Source: Candidatus Melainabacteria bacterium (GTDB lineage: Bacteria > Cyanobacteriota > Vampirovibrionia > Obscuribacterales > Obscuribacteraceae). From it: a stretch of DNA of 64,000 nucleotides. Position 1 is the first letter of the stretch; each line of letters starts with the position of its first letter. The position numbers and the translations under genes were made by a program. The stretch lies in contig RXJR01000004.1 of the NCBI GenBank assembly GCA_003963305.1, positions 494,562 through 558,561 on the forward strand, given 5' to 3'. The notes under the pieces are model-generated. The model did not search any database, was not told the origin of the DNA, and saw nothing but the letters and a program-made list of their open reading frames with translations. Below are positions 53,745 to 63,109 of the stretch, in pieces.

Positions 53745-54509
53745 ATGGCAATCCAACTCAATGAAAGAGACCATCTCATCTTCAAGCTGATAGATGAGCA
53801 TCAGGTTCTTCTCGAAAAACATATTTCCTGGTTCATCTCAGGCGATGACAAACCTGTCTTGATCCGCGATCGACTACGCAAACTCTTTTATCTCGACTAC
53901 TTGCTCTGCCACCGCCACGCGACAAAATTGCCCTGGTGGACGACTCCAACAAAGCCACTGGTCTACATGTTGGCGCCCCTGGCTCGCACTGTCTCAAATC
54001 TCAAAGAAGAAGAAGTTGATCTGTTCGACGCCGACATTCAAAGACATCTGCTTGAAGTTGCAAACTTGCGCATGATGCACTTGATTGGTGTCAAAGAAAA
54101 TGAAATTTCCGATTTCACATGGACGACCTGCAAAGCCGTCGAAGGACAGAAGAAGCATGTTGATGCCATAGTGAAACTGACTGTCGGAGGCAACGTTCGC
54201 AACTTCGGCATCATCAATCACCCGGCCACAACTGCCGAACTGATAAGCAACATCGAAAGCGCCATCAAAGGCGGAGTCGAATCAGTTTTGATCGTCTCAC
54301 GCGATGAAGCACATCAAGCTGCAGTTCAGACTCTTCTTTCAAACTCGAGCGTGAGCAAGAATGTTTTCTTCTCGACTCACCACGAGCTCTACAAAACCGG
54401 TATCGTGAAATCAGCCTGGCAAGGAGCGGATCAACGCGCCGCTGACTTGTTCGGTACGAATGTAGTTGCTGCTTTCGCAACACCGACATTCACAGCGGTG
54501 GCCATCTAA
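53745..54509 (+). CDS. Winged-helix protein resembling the replication-relaxation family
   Basis: 254 residues from ATG 53745 with GAGG 10 nt upstream; the in-frame extension to 53601 overlaps the preceding gene. Residues 1-90 (MAIQLNERDHLIFKLIDEHQ, KHISWFISGDDKPVLIRDRLRKL, LVYMLAPLAR) look like the N-terminal winged helix of Replic_Relax-type proteins, which occur on plasmids and integrative elements. The C-terminal part resembles a nuclease-like or Rossmann-like fold but lacks clear catalytic residues. Last gene of the operon, followed by a strong terminator. A DNA-binding role is inferred. Confidence 0.6.
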   Translation: MAIQLNERDHLIFKLIDEHQVLLEKHISWFISGDDKPVLIRDRLRKLFYLDYLLCHRHATKLPWWTTPTKPLVYMLAPLARTVSNLKEEEVDLFDADIQRHLLEVANLRMMHLIGVKENEISDFTWTTCKAVEGQKKHVDAIVKLTVGGNVRNFGIINHPATTAELISNIESAIKGGVESVLIVSRDEAHQAAVQTLLSNSSVSKNVFFSTHHELYKTGIVKSAWQGADQRAADLFGTNVVAAFATPTFTAVAI

Positions 54510-54538
54510 GATTTGTTTGTCCTCGATTGATTGGGTTT

Positions 54539-54563
54539 AAGGCGGCTTTTATGCCGCCTTTTT
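54539..54563 (+). terminator. Intrinsic terminator of the RpoB-like operon
   Basis: An 8-bp stem AAGGCGGC/GCCGCCTT with loop TTTTAT is followed by TTTTTATTT. It is a textbook terminator 30 bp after the winged-helix gene. It is also T-flanked upstream on the opposite strand only weakly, so it acts mainly rightward. Confidence 0.88.
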
Positions 54564-54575
54564 ATTTGCCGGAAA

Positions 54576-56288
54576 TCAGCTCTCGGATGCCTGAGAACTG
54601 TTTTTCAAACCGAGGCGAATAGTCTTGCTCAAATCGTGACTGATGGAAATCTGTTTTACAGTTTTAGACTCGAAGGCACTGTCTGACGGCGGCGCAAAAC
54701 GGAGCGAATAAACTCCAGCCGGTATGGTCAGATTACAGACACCGTCAGGATCGGTTAAGACTGAACCTTTAGGCAGAGACTTACTGCTGCCATCGCCTGT
54801 GATAGCATTGCCGTATGGGCTGTAGGCCACTCGGCAGCGCGCCACTTTCTGGTTGGATTCGCCCACCACCTCGAACTTGACCTGACACCATCCATGCCAA
54901 TCAATATCCAGGTTTTTAGGCTCCGATCCAATTTCAATCTTCTGGGCGTTCGACAGATCAGTATGCACCGCCAGCCAGTAAGAGCCGGGCGCTATGAAAA
55001 AGCTGTATCGACCTTCAGCGTCAGTCATACAGGTTGACAGTGGAACATCGTTTTCAGATTCACACAAATCTCGGTCATCGTCTGCATAAACCGAGACTTT
55101 AATACCGTTGCGAGTGTGCCCTGATTCGTCGGCAATGCGTCCATAAAGACGTGTACCCTGGACAAGCCTCACCGGAAGCTGCGTGTCAGCGCCAACGACA
55201 ACCATGCGAGTCCACGGCGCTAAGCCGCTAAACTGCGCACCGTCAAGAGTGACTGACGGAGCATGCTTGGGATGGGCTGAGACGACCAATTTATAGGTAC
55301 CACCCGGCACACCGACAGAAAACTGCCCGGCTTCATCGGTCTTGGTCAACAGATCGATCTTCCTATCTAATCCCTGAATACGCACAAGGCATTGCGCCAG
55401 TGGTGTCAGCTCGTACTGCACCTGCCCGCGCAGTCGAAAACCCTCGGCCAGTTGAAAGTCCTTTTTCAAGTCGGCGAAAACTTCTACATTGCTTTCGGTG
55501 GCAGCGAACAACAATCCGGCTTGATCGGGCTCAATGGAGATATCGTAAACACCTGACTCAACAAGAGCACGAAACTCGCCGTTACCATCGGTGGTGCAAG
55601 TGACGTCGATATTGAGCTGTTCGAGCAACTCGTTTTCCTGATTAGCAGGCGTCAATTTCACTTTCACGTTGGCGGCCGGCACACCAAACACATCTGTGAC
55701 GCGCCCCTCGAAGTTACACATATCCGGCAAAACAAATTCGAGACTGTCGTCGCGCTGTAAATCAACTTGATAGATAGTACTTGTCAAAAAAGGCAGATTG
55801 CCGGCTTTTGCACCCTCGCTTCCCGATTGAGGGGAATGACGGAAGGCCACGTTGAACCGGCCTCGGGGCAGCGTCACCGCGTATTTGCCATCACGCCCCG
55901 CCACAGCAGAGGCGCTATAGGTCAGCGGTTCTCTCGCCGACACAAGAATTTCACCGGCTGTGACTGGAGCACCAGATCTGGTGACAGCCTTGACCTTTAA
56001 AATATTTCCCGTGACAAGACCAACGTTCAACATAGTGTTGCCGTTTACATTCAACTCGTTTGAAGTGCGCAGAAACCTCGTGTTTGGGTCGGGTTCGATT
56101 TCAATGCGATAGCCACCGGGACAAACACCGAAGTTGAATTCTCCCCTGGTGCCAGTGCGCTGCCTGCCAACCAGCCCCTCTGGACCGGTGACGCCCTGGT
56201 CATACAAAGAGACAGTCACACCTGAAATGCTCAAACCTTGATGGCGGACTGTACCGGATAAGTTGAAGGTGAAGACTGTCGAAGTCAA
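54576..56288 (-). CDS. Protein with tandem carboxypeptidase-regulatory-like (CnaB-type) domains
   Basis: 570 residues consisting of about six beta-sandwich repeats of 80-90 residues with the same pattern: G-x-V-x-x-x-x-G-x-P-[VL]-x-x-A-x-V-x-[LV] followed by T-D-x-x-G-x-[FY] (for example GRVTDVFGVPAANVKVKLTP, CTTDGNGEFRALVESGVY, TDEAGQFSVGVPGGTYKLVV). Such domains are extracellular adhesion or stalk modules, yet no signal peptide is visible. It starts at TTG 56288 overlapping the folC stop (TTGA), so its translation depends on folC. Confidence 0.85.
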   Translation of the reverse strand: MTSTVFTFNLSGTVRHQGLSISGVTVSLYDQGVTGPEGLVGRQRTGTRGEFNFGVCPGGYRIEIEPDPNTRFLRTSNELNVNGNTMLNVGLVTGNILKVKAVTRSGAPVTAGEILVSAREPLTYSASAVAGRDGKYAVTLPRGRFNVAFRHSPQSGSEGAKAGNLPFLTSTIYQVDLQRDDSLEFVLPDMCNFEGRVTDVFGVPAANVKVKLTPANQENELLEQLNIDVTCTTDGNGEFRALVESGVYDISIEPDQAGLLFAATESNVEVFADLKKDFQLAEGFRLRGQVQYELTPLAQCLVRIQGLDRKIDLLTKTDEAGQFSVGVPGGTYKLVVSAHPKHAPSVTLDGAQFSGLAPWTRMVVVGADTQLPVRLVQGTRLYGRIADESGHTRNGIKVSVYADDDRDLCESENDVPLSTCMTDAEGRYSFFIAPGSYWLAVHTDLSNAQKIEIGSEPKNLDIDWHGWCQVKFEVVGESNQKVARCRVAYSPYGNAITGDGSSKSLPKGSVLTDPDGVCNLTIPAGVYSLRFAPPSDSAFESKTVKQISISHDLSKTIRLGLKNSSQASES

Positions 56289-57634
56289 AATAAATCCTCG
56301 GTCCGCTTTCGTTCGTCTGAGATTTTAACGCATTCTGGACTCCCATCTTCTACAGATTTCCAACCAAGTGCGATCATGACTTCGCGAACTGTGGCAAAAG
56401 ACCCGGTCACCACTACCAGTTCAGATTTGTCCAGCGCAGCCCGAAAAGCGTCTGCGATCGTCTCGTAGGTTGATGCGCGAGCCCCACGCTCGTTACAAAA
56501 GATTGCCAGCTGCTCCTTGTCAAAGGTAGCTCTGCGTGTCGCAGCCTGACTGGCGTAAACGCAGTCACCGGCACGCACAAGCGCATCCACGATTCGTCTG
56601 GCATTCTTGTTCTCGAAACAACCTATAACAAATTGAATCTTTCTCCTGGGATGAATACGTTCCAGTGCCGCTCGCAACGCCTCAGCACCGGCCACATTAT
56701 GCGCACCATCGAGAACAATTTTTCTATCGGATCCAGGCACCCGCACGACTTGTAAGCGACCCGGCCAGTATGCGTGCTCAAATCCGGAGCGAATGATTTG
56801 CTGCGATCGTCCGGGGTTTCGCGCCGCTAAACCACTGATATGAAAGGCTGCCACAGCCAACAATCCGTTCTCTTGCTGATATGAACCAAGCAACGCCAGT
56901 GACTCTCGGCAAGCATTAAAGTCGCTCTGGATCTTGCTTGCAAGCTCTCCTTTCGGATTATCGTTTATGGCAAAGAGGTCGCATCCCAATTGCTTGCTTC
57001 GATTAGAAATCACACCCAGAGCCGCTCCGCTTGCACCTGATACCACTGGAACGGCTGATTTTATGATGCCGGACTTTTCAAACGCTATCTCCTCAACGGT
57101 ATTACCGAGTATATGAGTATGATCCAGATCGATATTCGTTATTACACTGACAAGGACGTTGCCGACAACATTGGTGGCATCAAACCGCCCGCCCAGACCG
57201 ACTTCGATTACCCCTAAATCGACCCGGTTCTCGGCGAACCAATAAAAGGCGATTACAGTGAGAAATTCGAACCAGGTTAATGGACCAATTTCCGGATTCG
57301 CACAGGCGAACTCTTGAGAAAGATCGCGAACGTAACTGCCGATACGAGCGAATTCGAGATCTGAAATTGGCTCGCCGTCTATATGGAACCGCTCATTCCA
57401 GCGCAAGAGATGAGGTCCGGTAAATCGACCCGTTTTCAAGCCAGCCGCTCTGGCAATGCTGTCAATCAAAGCAACGGTGGAACCCTTGCCGTTCGTTCCA
57501 GCCACGTGAATGACAGGGTATTGATTCTGCCAATTGCCATGCGCAGCCATAAACGCCGCAATTCTGGTTAAACTCGGCTTCTCTAAAGTTGGGGACAAAC
57601 TCTCGATGTACGAGAGACACTCTGAATAATCCAT
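56285..57634 (-). CDS. folC: Bifunctional folylpolyglutamate/dihydrofolate synthase
   Basis: About 449 residues, Mur-ligase fold. The ATP loop is in HVAGTNGKGSTVALIDSIA; the folate region GRFTGPHLLRWNERFHIDGE follows, then LGGRFDATNVV, the Mg site TNIDLDHTHILGNTVEEIAFEK with its catalytic lysine, and LDGAHNVAGAEAL. It adds glutamate to dihydropteroate and tetrahydrofolates. ATG 57634 is chosen; GTG 57640 is possible. Coupled to the CnaB-type gene downstream. Confidence 0.94.
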   Translation of the reverse strand: MDYSECLSYIESLSPTLEKPSLTRIAAFMAAHGNWQNQYPVIHVAGTNGKGSTVALIDSIARAAGLKTGRFTGPHLLRWNERFHIDGEPISDLEFARIGSYVRDLSQEFACANPEIGPLTWFEFLTVIAFYWFAENRVDLGVIEVGLGGRFDATNVVGNVLVSVITNIDLDHTHILGNTVEEIAFEKSGIIKSAVPVVSGASGAALGVISNRSKQLGCDLFAINDNPKGELASKIQSDFNACRESLALLGSYQQENGLLAVAAFHISGLAARNPGRSQQIIRSGFEHAYWPGRLQVVRVPGSDRKIVLDGAHNVAGAEALRAALERIHPRRKIQFVIGCFENKNARRIVDALVRAGDCVYASQAATRRATFDKEQLAIFCNERGARASTYETIADAFRAALDKSELVVVTGSFATVREVMIALGWKSVEDGSPECVKISDERKRTEDLF

Positions 57635-57723
57635 CAACACATGTCTTGAAACTGCGACACCAAATAGGTTGCCTCAGATCATACCTGTTACGATTTGACT
57701 TGACCTAACAAATGGAGTTCCCC

Positions 57724-58275
57724 GTGCCAGTCTTCAAAGCCGCTCACAAAGTCGAAAGTAAACGCATCTACGAAGGCGATATTGTCAACTTCCGTGTCGA
57801 CAAAGTTCGCCTGGAAGACGGCCAGGAGACTATCCGAGAGCTGGTCGAGCACAACGGGGGAGTTGTCATCGCCTGTCAACCCGCTGAAGACAAAGTGGTT
57901 TTGATCAGTCAATATCGATACTCGGTCGATGAAGACTTGCTCGAACTGCCGGCCGGTCGCATCGAAATTGGAGAGGATCCGTTGCACGCCGCCACACGTG
58001 AACTGACTGAAGAAACCGGCTACCGTGCAAAAATTTGGCGCGAGCTTGTCAGAATGTACTCGGCACCGGGCTTCTGCAATGAAATGCTCTACATGTTCCA
58101 CGCCTCAGAAGTCGAACTCGTCAGCAAAAATCTTGACTACGACGAAGAGACAGAAGTCATCGTTCTGGACACAGAGGACGCTTGGCAACTCGTTCTCGAC
58201 GGAAAAATTCGCGATGCGAAAACAGTATCTGGAATAGGCATGCTGCTCGCGGAAAAGTACAAGCGTATTTTTTAA
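57724..58275 (+). CDS. Nudix hydrolase (ADP-ribose pyrophosphatase-like)
   Basis: About 183 residues. A complete Nudix box GRIEIGEDPLHAATRELTEETGY (G-x5-E-x7-RE-x2-EE-x-G) and a nearby LELPAG are diagnostic. QYRYSVDEDLLELPAG and the PGFCNEMLYMFHA segment match ADP-ribose/NDP-sugar pyrophosphatases of the NudF type. It would clear ADP-ribose or related compounds. GTG 57724 has TGGAG 6 nt upstream, while ATG 57712 lacks a site; both are in frame. Confidence 0.9.
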   Translation: MPVFKAAHKVESKRIYEGDIVNFRVDKVRLEDGQETIRELVEHNGGVVIACQPAEDKVVLISQYRYSVDEDLLELPAGRIEIGEDPLHAATRELTEETGYRAKIWRELVRMYSAPGFCNEMLYMFHASEVELVSKNLDYDEETEVIVLDTEDAWQLVLDGKIRDAKTVSGIGMLLAEKYKRIF

Positions 58276-58421
58276 CTGCCACTCAGGCTCCAGAGACTTA
58301 TCAGAGCAAAACTTGGCGCCTGCAGATGGTATACTTCCGCTCAGCAAAGTGCAGAATCTTCCTGTGTTTTGCTTAATAAATTCCGGTGACAAAACGGCAT
58401 TCAAAGAGGTTCAGGCTTTCT

Positions 58422-58676
58422 ATGGCTACGAAGGAAAAAGTCAATAAAGGTGTCGGACTGCCCAGCGCAGCCATGGTAGTAATGGGATTTGCCGGCGCAA
58501 TCGTCAGTGGACTGAGCTTCATAATCATCAGATACTGGCCTTTACCTGTCAGTATCGTTCCAGTGTACGGCTTCAAAATAGGAGCACTCTGGGGTCTCGT
58601 AGTCGGAGCAGCTTTCGGTCTCGTGCTCGGCTTCCTCACTGATGATTCCCACTTCCAGGATTCAGACGCAGCTTAA
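58422..58676 (+). CDS. Small two-helix membrane protein
   Basis: 84 residues from ATG 58422, with AGG 7 nt upstream (GTG 58386 is an alternative). Two hydrophobic helices (AAMVVMGFAGAIVSGLSFIIIRYW and FKIGALWGLVVGAAFGLVLGFLT), Gly-rich in the second. No family recognised. It is followed by a strong terminator and may share the Nudix transcript. Confidence 0.65.
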   Translation: MATKEKVNKGVGLPSAAMVVMGFAGAIVSGLSFIIIRYWPLPVSIVPVYGFKIGALWGLVVGAAFGLVLGFLTDDSHFQDSDAA

Positions 58677-58737
58677 TTGCACAAGCAGAGTTCTGTCGTC
58701 ATGCCGTCTGAACGGGCACCCTGCACCAAAACTTCTC

Positions 58738-58760
58738 AAGGCGCCACGGGCGCCTTTTTT
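58738..58760 (+). terminator. Intrinsic terminator
   Basis: An 8-bp stem AAGGCGCC/GGCGCCTT with loop ACG, followed by TTTTTT. It is the end of the Nudix/small-membrane-protein transcript. Confidence 0.88.
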
Positions 58761-58863
58761 GTTCTCAGCAAACGCAACCGCGAAAAAACCTGCTAACCTT
58801 CTATGCACTTAACGCCGGTCAGCTCGACTGCACAGGCTATCCCAGGATCACATACAGGTGCGG

Positions 58864-59859
58864 ATGATGGACGACTATATCGCGAGCTTGCCGAAGGCCG
58901 AATTGCACCTTCATATAGAAGGTACGTTCGAACCCGAGTTGATATTCAAAATGGCAGAGCGAAACAAAATCACTCTTCCTTACGATTCAGTCGAGACCTT
59001 GAAAAAGGCTTATCAGTTCACTGATTTGCAGTCGTTCCTGGATCTGTACTACGCCTGCATGAACGTGCTTCAAACCGAAGAAGATTTCGCCGAACTGGCC
59101 AACGCTTACTTCGCACGAGCAAGCAAGCAAAATGTCGTACACGCAGAAATATTTTTCGATCCACAAGCACACACCGGACGCGGTGTGCCTTTCAGAACCG
59201 TGATAGATGGTCTCTGGTCAGCCGTAAAAGACAGCAAGAAAAACTTTGGTATCACAACCAAAATGATCATGTGTTTCCTTCGCGACCTCAGTGCTGAATC
59301 AGCGATGGAAACTCTCGATCAGGCCATTCCATATGGCGAGCGGATCGTAGCTGTCGGGCTCGACTCTGCAGAAGTGGGCAATCCGCCGTCCAAATTCACT
59401 GATGTATTTGCCAAAGCCCGCGCCGCCGGATTCGAAGCCACAGCACACGCCGGTGAAGAAGGTCCTGCCGAATACGTTTGGGAAGCTCTGAATCTTTTGA
59501 AGGTGAAACGCATCGACCACGGCGTCAGGAGCATGGAAGACCCGAAACTAGTTCAACACCTGGTCGAGACAGCGACACCACTGACGGTGTGCCCGCTGTC
59601 AAACATCAAGCTCCGCGTTTTTGACAAAATGAAAGACCATAACATCAAAAAAATGCTTGGCGCGGGACTGAAAGCGACCATCAATTCTGACGATCCAGCC
59701 TACTTCGGCGGTTATATAGGCGAGAATTTCCAATCGATTACAGACGCTCTCGACCTGTCGCACGATCAGTTGAAAACGCTGGCTGTTAATTCGATTAACG
59801 CGTCGTTCCTGAGCGCAGCGGAAAGACAGGAATACCTGAATCTGTTTTCGAGAAATTAG
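58864..59859 (+). CDS. Adenine/adenosine deaminase family protein (adenine-deaminase type likely)
   Basis: 331 residues. Zinc ligands HLHIEG near the start; AHAGEEGPAEYVWEAL carries the catalytic His-Glu pair, then KRIDHG, VCPLSNIKLRVF, and NSDDPAYFGG with the metal Asp. The pattern LPKAELHLHIEGTFEPEL with FFDPQAHTGRG and CPLSN matches the AAH1-type adenine deaminases more closely than classic adenosine deaminases, so adenine to hypoxanthine in purine salvage is the likely reaction. ATG 58864 follows ACAGGTGCGG. Confidence 0.9.
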   Translation: MMDDYIASLPKAELHLHIEGTFEPELIFKMAERNKITLPYDSVETLKKAYQFTDLQSFLDLYYACMNVLQTEEDFAELANAYFARASKQNVVHAEIFFDPQAHTGRGVPFRTVIDGLWSAVKDSKKNFGITTKMIMCFLRDLSAESAMETLDQAIPYGERIVAVGLDSAEVGNPPSKFTDVFAKARAAGFEATAHAGEEGPAEYVWEALNLLKVKRIDHGVRSMEDPKLVQHLVETATPLTVCPLSNIKLRVFDKMKDHNIKKMLGAGLKATINSDDPAYFGGYIGENFQSITDALDLSHDQLKTLAVNSINASFLSAAERQEYLNLFSRN

Positions 59860-59881
59860 CCTGACTACGTCAGAACTTTTG

Positions 59882-60226
59882 CTACTTCAGAATTTTTGAA
59901 TAACTCTCTTCGTTGAAACCTACCAGCAAGACCTTGCCGACTTGCAACGTGGGTGCTCGCAGGTTTCCGGATGGACCAATGATCAATTTCTTCAATTCAT
60001 CATCATCAACATTTTCCTTTTTCAAATTCAGATGCACCAGCTTAGTGCCCTTACTGGCATAAATCTCGTCAAATTTGCGCGCCATAGCCACAGCTTCATC
60101 CGGTCCAATACGTGTCTTCTTAGCATCTACGACCGTTGCAGCTTTTACTTTTTTGCGAGTCAAGAAGTCCTGAGCTCTTGCACAAGTCACACAACCGTTG
60201 CGGTGATAAATCCAATCAAGCGTCAT
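59882..60226 (-). CDS. ArsC-like thioredoxin-fold protein, Cys form of the '(seleno)protein' family
   Basis: 114 residues. YHRNGCVTCARAQDFL holds a CxxC active site, then DAKKTRIGPDEAVAMARKF, KLVHLNLKKE, PSGNLRAPTLQVGKVLLVGF. This matches the short ArsC family in which some members have selenocysteine at the first active-site position; here it is Cys. Function is unproven; a thiol redox or reductase role is likely. It converges on the deaminase gene with about 20 bp between. Confidence 0.82.
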   Translation of the reverse strand: MTLDWIYHRNGCVTCARAQDFLTRKKVKAATVVDAKKTRIGPDEAVAMARKFDEIYASKGTKLVHLNLKKENVDDDELKKLIIGPSGNLRAPTLQVGKVLLVGFNEESYSKILK

Positions 60227-60305
60227 AACAAAGTGCTCCCTTCAAGTGTCTCCGAACAGATTCGTCAATCGTACCGAATTGCCAAAATTGATTCCAGAAA
60301 ACAAG

Positions 60306-61109
60306 CTAATCAGTTCCGCACTCGAAATCGCCGGATTTATGCACTGCCGAAGCCGTATTCTGATTCAGGCTCTCAGCATCATGCGGCAGAAATTTCGAGG
60401 AGAGCAAATACGCAGCAACTCCAAAAGCGACTGCCACATTCAACGATTCTTTGAATCCTTTCATCGGCAGATGACAGACTACATCACACAAATCAAGCGC
60501 TTCTACCGATAGTCCCGTCACCTCATTACCGACAATCAAGCACAGCGGCGTCTGCAATTCGTCAGCGCTCAGAGTCTGTTCGAGGTCGATACTTTGCTGG
60601 TTTCGTTCAAGCCCAACGATAAGCACACCGGACTTTTTCAATTGCGGAATCACATCGACAGCGCTGAGATGATAACTCCAGACGAGATGGTCTTCGGCGC
60701 CCAAACTTGTTTTAGCTATCTCCTTACGCGGCGGGCAGCCGGTAATGCCGCTCAAAAATAACTGACCAAACCCGGCGCCGTCAGCAGATCGAAAAATAGA
60801 ACCGACGTTCCACAAGCTGCGCACATCCTCAACCAGAGCAGAGAGCGCGAAGGGATAACGAGAGACAGACGGGTCAGAGCCGTGAACAGCCTCCAGACCC
60901 GGCTGCAAGACGGAATGCTGCCCAACCTGCCGCTCCAGCTTGAGCAAAATAGAGAGAGGTTTGAAACTGGCTCTGCGATTGCAAGTCGGGCAGACGCCTG
61001 CGATAGGACGCGAGGCCTTCGGGTCCTGACTCGATAGCGGCAGTGAAAAAACAGCCAGACAGTCAGAAAAAGGACATCTCGTCTCGATCGTCAAAGCCTG
61101 CGGGGACAC
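60306..61109 (-). CDS. SpoU/TrmH-family RNA 2'-O-methyltransferase with N-terminal zinc-ribbon
   Basis: 267 residues. The SPOUT core shows NVGSIFRSADGAGFG (motif 1), LCLIVGNEVTGLSVEAL (motif 2) and HLPMKGFKESLNVAVAFGVAAYLL (motif 3), which form the knotted SAM site. The N-terminal 50 residues have CPFSDC and CPTCNRR, a likely zinc ribbon that could help bind RNA and is not usual in the family. The start is GTG 61109 with GAGG 8 nt upstream. The target (rRNA or tRNA) is not known. Confidence 0.9.
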   Translation of the reverse strand: MSPQALTIETRCPFSDCLAVFSLPLSSQDPKASRPIAGVCPTCNRRASFKPLSILLKLERQVGQHSVLQPGLEAVHGSDPSVSRYPFALSALVEDVRSLWNVGSIFRSADGAGFGQLFLSGITGCPPRKEIAKTSLGAEDHLVWSYHLSAVDVIPQLKKSGVLIVGLERNQQSIDLEQTLSADELQTPLCLIVGNEVTGLSVEALDLCDVVCHLPMKGFKESLNVAVAFGVAAYLLSSKFLPHDAESLNQNTASAVHKSGDFECGTD

Positions 61110-61285
61110 CGGACAAACCTCAGATTAGGCTGAATTACACTAGCAAACGCACGGATTGTACAAAAAAGGTTACACTATTGGGCTCATGCATACACCTCTG
61201 CCCCTGCGGTCATCGCATGGTTTTAGAGGTCCGGAGATCTCTGGTTTGTGACTCTCAGGCCCGCAGGGCTTAGATGGAGGTACTG

Positions 61286-63106
61286 ATGAAACTGGTTGAC
61301 AAGCCTGCCAAATCCCAAAAGCGGGACAATTCAGCATCAACGGCTGGTGAAAACACAGGAGCGAAGAGCACTCCGGCTCGCGCTGAGCTGATCAAGAAGC
61401 CTGCACCTCGCGCCAATATCGAGAATTACGAGCAGGACTATCAGTCATTCAACTGGGACGATGCCAAAAAAGAGATTTCTTACTTTACCGGCGGAAAAAT
61501 GAATGCGGCATACAACGCAGTCGACCGCCACATGCATGACGGCAGAAGGAATAAAGTCGCCCTCTACTCCGTTAATGCCGCCAACAAAATCGAAAAGCTG
61601 ACATTCCAAGATATCTACGAACAGTCGAACAAAATGGGCAATGCCCTGAAAAAACTGGGCGTCAAAAAAGGCGATCGTGTCTTCGTTTTCCTCTCCCGTG
61701 TTCCTGAGCTGTACACCTCAACAATCGCTATCGCCAAAGTAGGCGCGATCGCAGGACCACTTTTCTCGGCCTTTGGTCCAGACGCTCTGCGCGACAGGCT
61801 TGTAGACAGCGAAGCAAAAATAATCATCACCAGCCCGGCACTCAAACCGAAGCTGGACGCCATCAGAAATCAACTGCCTGATCTGGAATATGTGATCGTT
61901 GTCGGCGGCGATAAATCTCAGCTCGGAGAGCGTGAATACACTTACGAAGAACTGGTCGAAAACGAGTCGACCAAACTGCAATGCGAACAGATGGACCCTG
62001 AAGATCCGCTCTATCTGCTCTACACATCAGGGACGACAGGCAGACCCAAAGGTGTTGTTCACGTTCACAACGACATCATCGGTCATCACATGACCTCCAA
62101 GTGGGTGCTTGACCTTCGCGATGATGACATCTACTGGTGTACAGCCGATCCCGGCTGGGTTACAGGCACCGTATATGGTATCTTCGGACCATGGTCACTG
62201 GGAGCCTCCGTCGTCAGCTACGAAGGCAGATTCGATGCCGCCAGCTGGTATGCATTGATCGACCGCCTGAAAGTGACCGTCTGGTACACCGCCCCAACTG
62301 CCTTGCGCATGCTGATGAAGGGTGGCGACGAGATCGTCTATCAACACAGCCTCGAAAGCCTGCGCCACATTCTCAGCGTCGGTGAACCTCTGAATGCAGA
62401 AGTTCTACGCTGGGGTCACAAAGTCTACGGACTGCCCATCCACGATACCTGGTGGCAGACTGAGACAGGCATGCAATTAATCGTTAATCTGCCCTGCAAC
62501 CCCATCAAACCGGGCTCAATGGGCAAACCGCTGCCAGGCGTCTATGCCGCTATCGTCGACGACGACGGCGAAGAAGTGCCGCCCGGCAAAGAAGGAAAAC
62601 TGGTCGTTCGCCCGGGCTGGCCTGCCATGCTGCGCGAAGTCTGGCGCAACGAAGAGAAGTACAAAGAATATTTCAAGATCCCGGGCTGGTACTTCAGCGG
62701 AGACAATGCGCTCAAAGACACAGACGGCTTCTTCTGGTTCATCGGACGCGCCGATGATGTCATCAACACAGCCGGTCACAGAGTTGGCCCGTTTGAAGTG
62801 GAATCAGCCCTGATCGAACACCCCTCGGTGATTGAAGCAGGCGTGATCGGTAAGCCGGATGCCGAACGCGGCGAAATCATCAAAGCTTTCGTTGTGTTGG
62901 CAAATGGCGTCCAGCAAACCAACGAACTGCTGGAAGAGATAAAAGAATTCACCAAGCGTCAACTGGCTGCACATGCCTATCCTAGAGAAATAGAGGTAAA
63001 AGAAAGTTTGCCCAAGACCCGCTCAGGCAAAATCATGAGACGGCTCCTCAAAGCGTGGGAATTGGGACTGCCTACTGGTGACACTTCGTCGCTGGAAGAC
63101 GACTGA
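61286..63106 (+). CDS. acsA: Acetyl-CoA synthetase
   Basis: About 606 residues. The ATP loop YLLYTSGTTGRPKGVVHVH, WCTADPGWVTGTVYGIFGPW, the acyl-site region DTWWQTETGMQ, the hinge FIGRADDVINTAGHRVG, and the catalytic lysine in TRSGKIMRR are all present. The WWQTE stretch is typical of acetate enzymes; AcsA of Bacillus type is the closest style. The first 45 residues are polar and probably disordered. ATG 61286 is set by GGAGG five bases upstream, which overlaps an in-frame ATG at 61274. Confidence 0.95.
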   Translation: MKLVDKPAKSQKRDNSASTAGENTGAKSTPARAELIKKPAPRANIENYEQDYQSFNWDDAKKEISYFTGGKMNAAYNAVDRHMHDGRRNKVALYSVNAANKIEKLTFQDIYEQSNKMGNALKKLGVKKGDRVFVFLSRVPELYTSTIAIAKVGAIAGPLFSAFGPDALRDRLVDSEAKIIITSPALKPKLDAIRNQLPDLEYVIVVGGDKSQLGEREYTYEELVENESTKLQCEQMDPEDPLYLLYTSGTTGRPKGVVHVHNDIIGHHMTSKWVLDLRDDDIYWCTADPGWVTGTVYGIFGPWSLGASVVSYEGRFDAASWYALIDRLKVTVWYTAPTALRMLMKGGDEIVYQHSLESLRHILSVGEPLNAEVLRWGHKVYGLPIHDTWWQTETGMQLIVNLPCNPIKPGSMGKPLPGVYAAIVDDDGEEVPPGKEGKLVVRPGWPAMLREVWRNEEKYKEYFKIPGWYFSGDNALKDTDGFFWFIGRADDVINTAGHRVGPFEVESALIEHPSVIEAGVIGKPDAERGEIIKAFVVLANGVQQTNELLEEIKEFTKRQLAAHAYPREIEVKESLPKTRSGKIMRRLLKAWELGLPTGDTSSLEDD

Positions 63107-63109
63107 TCG

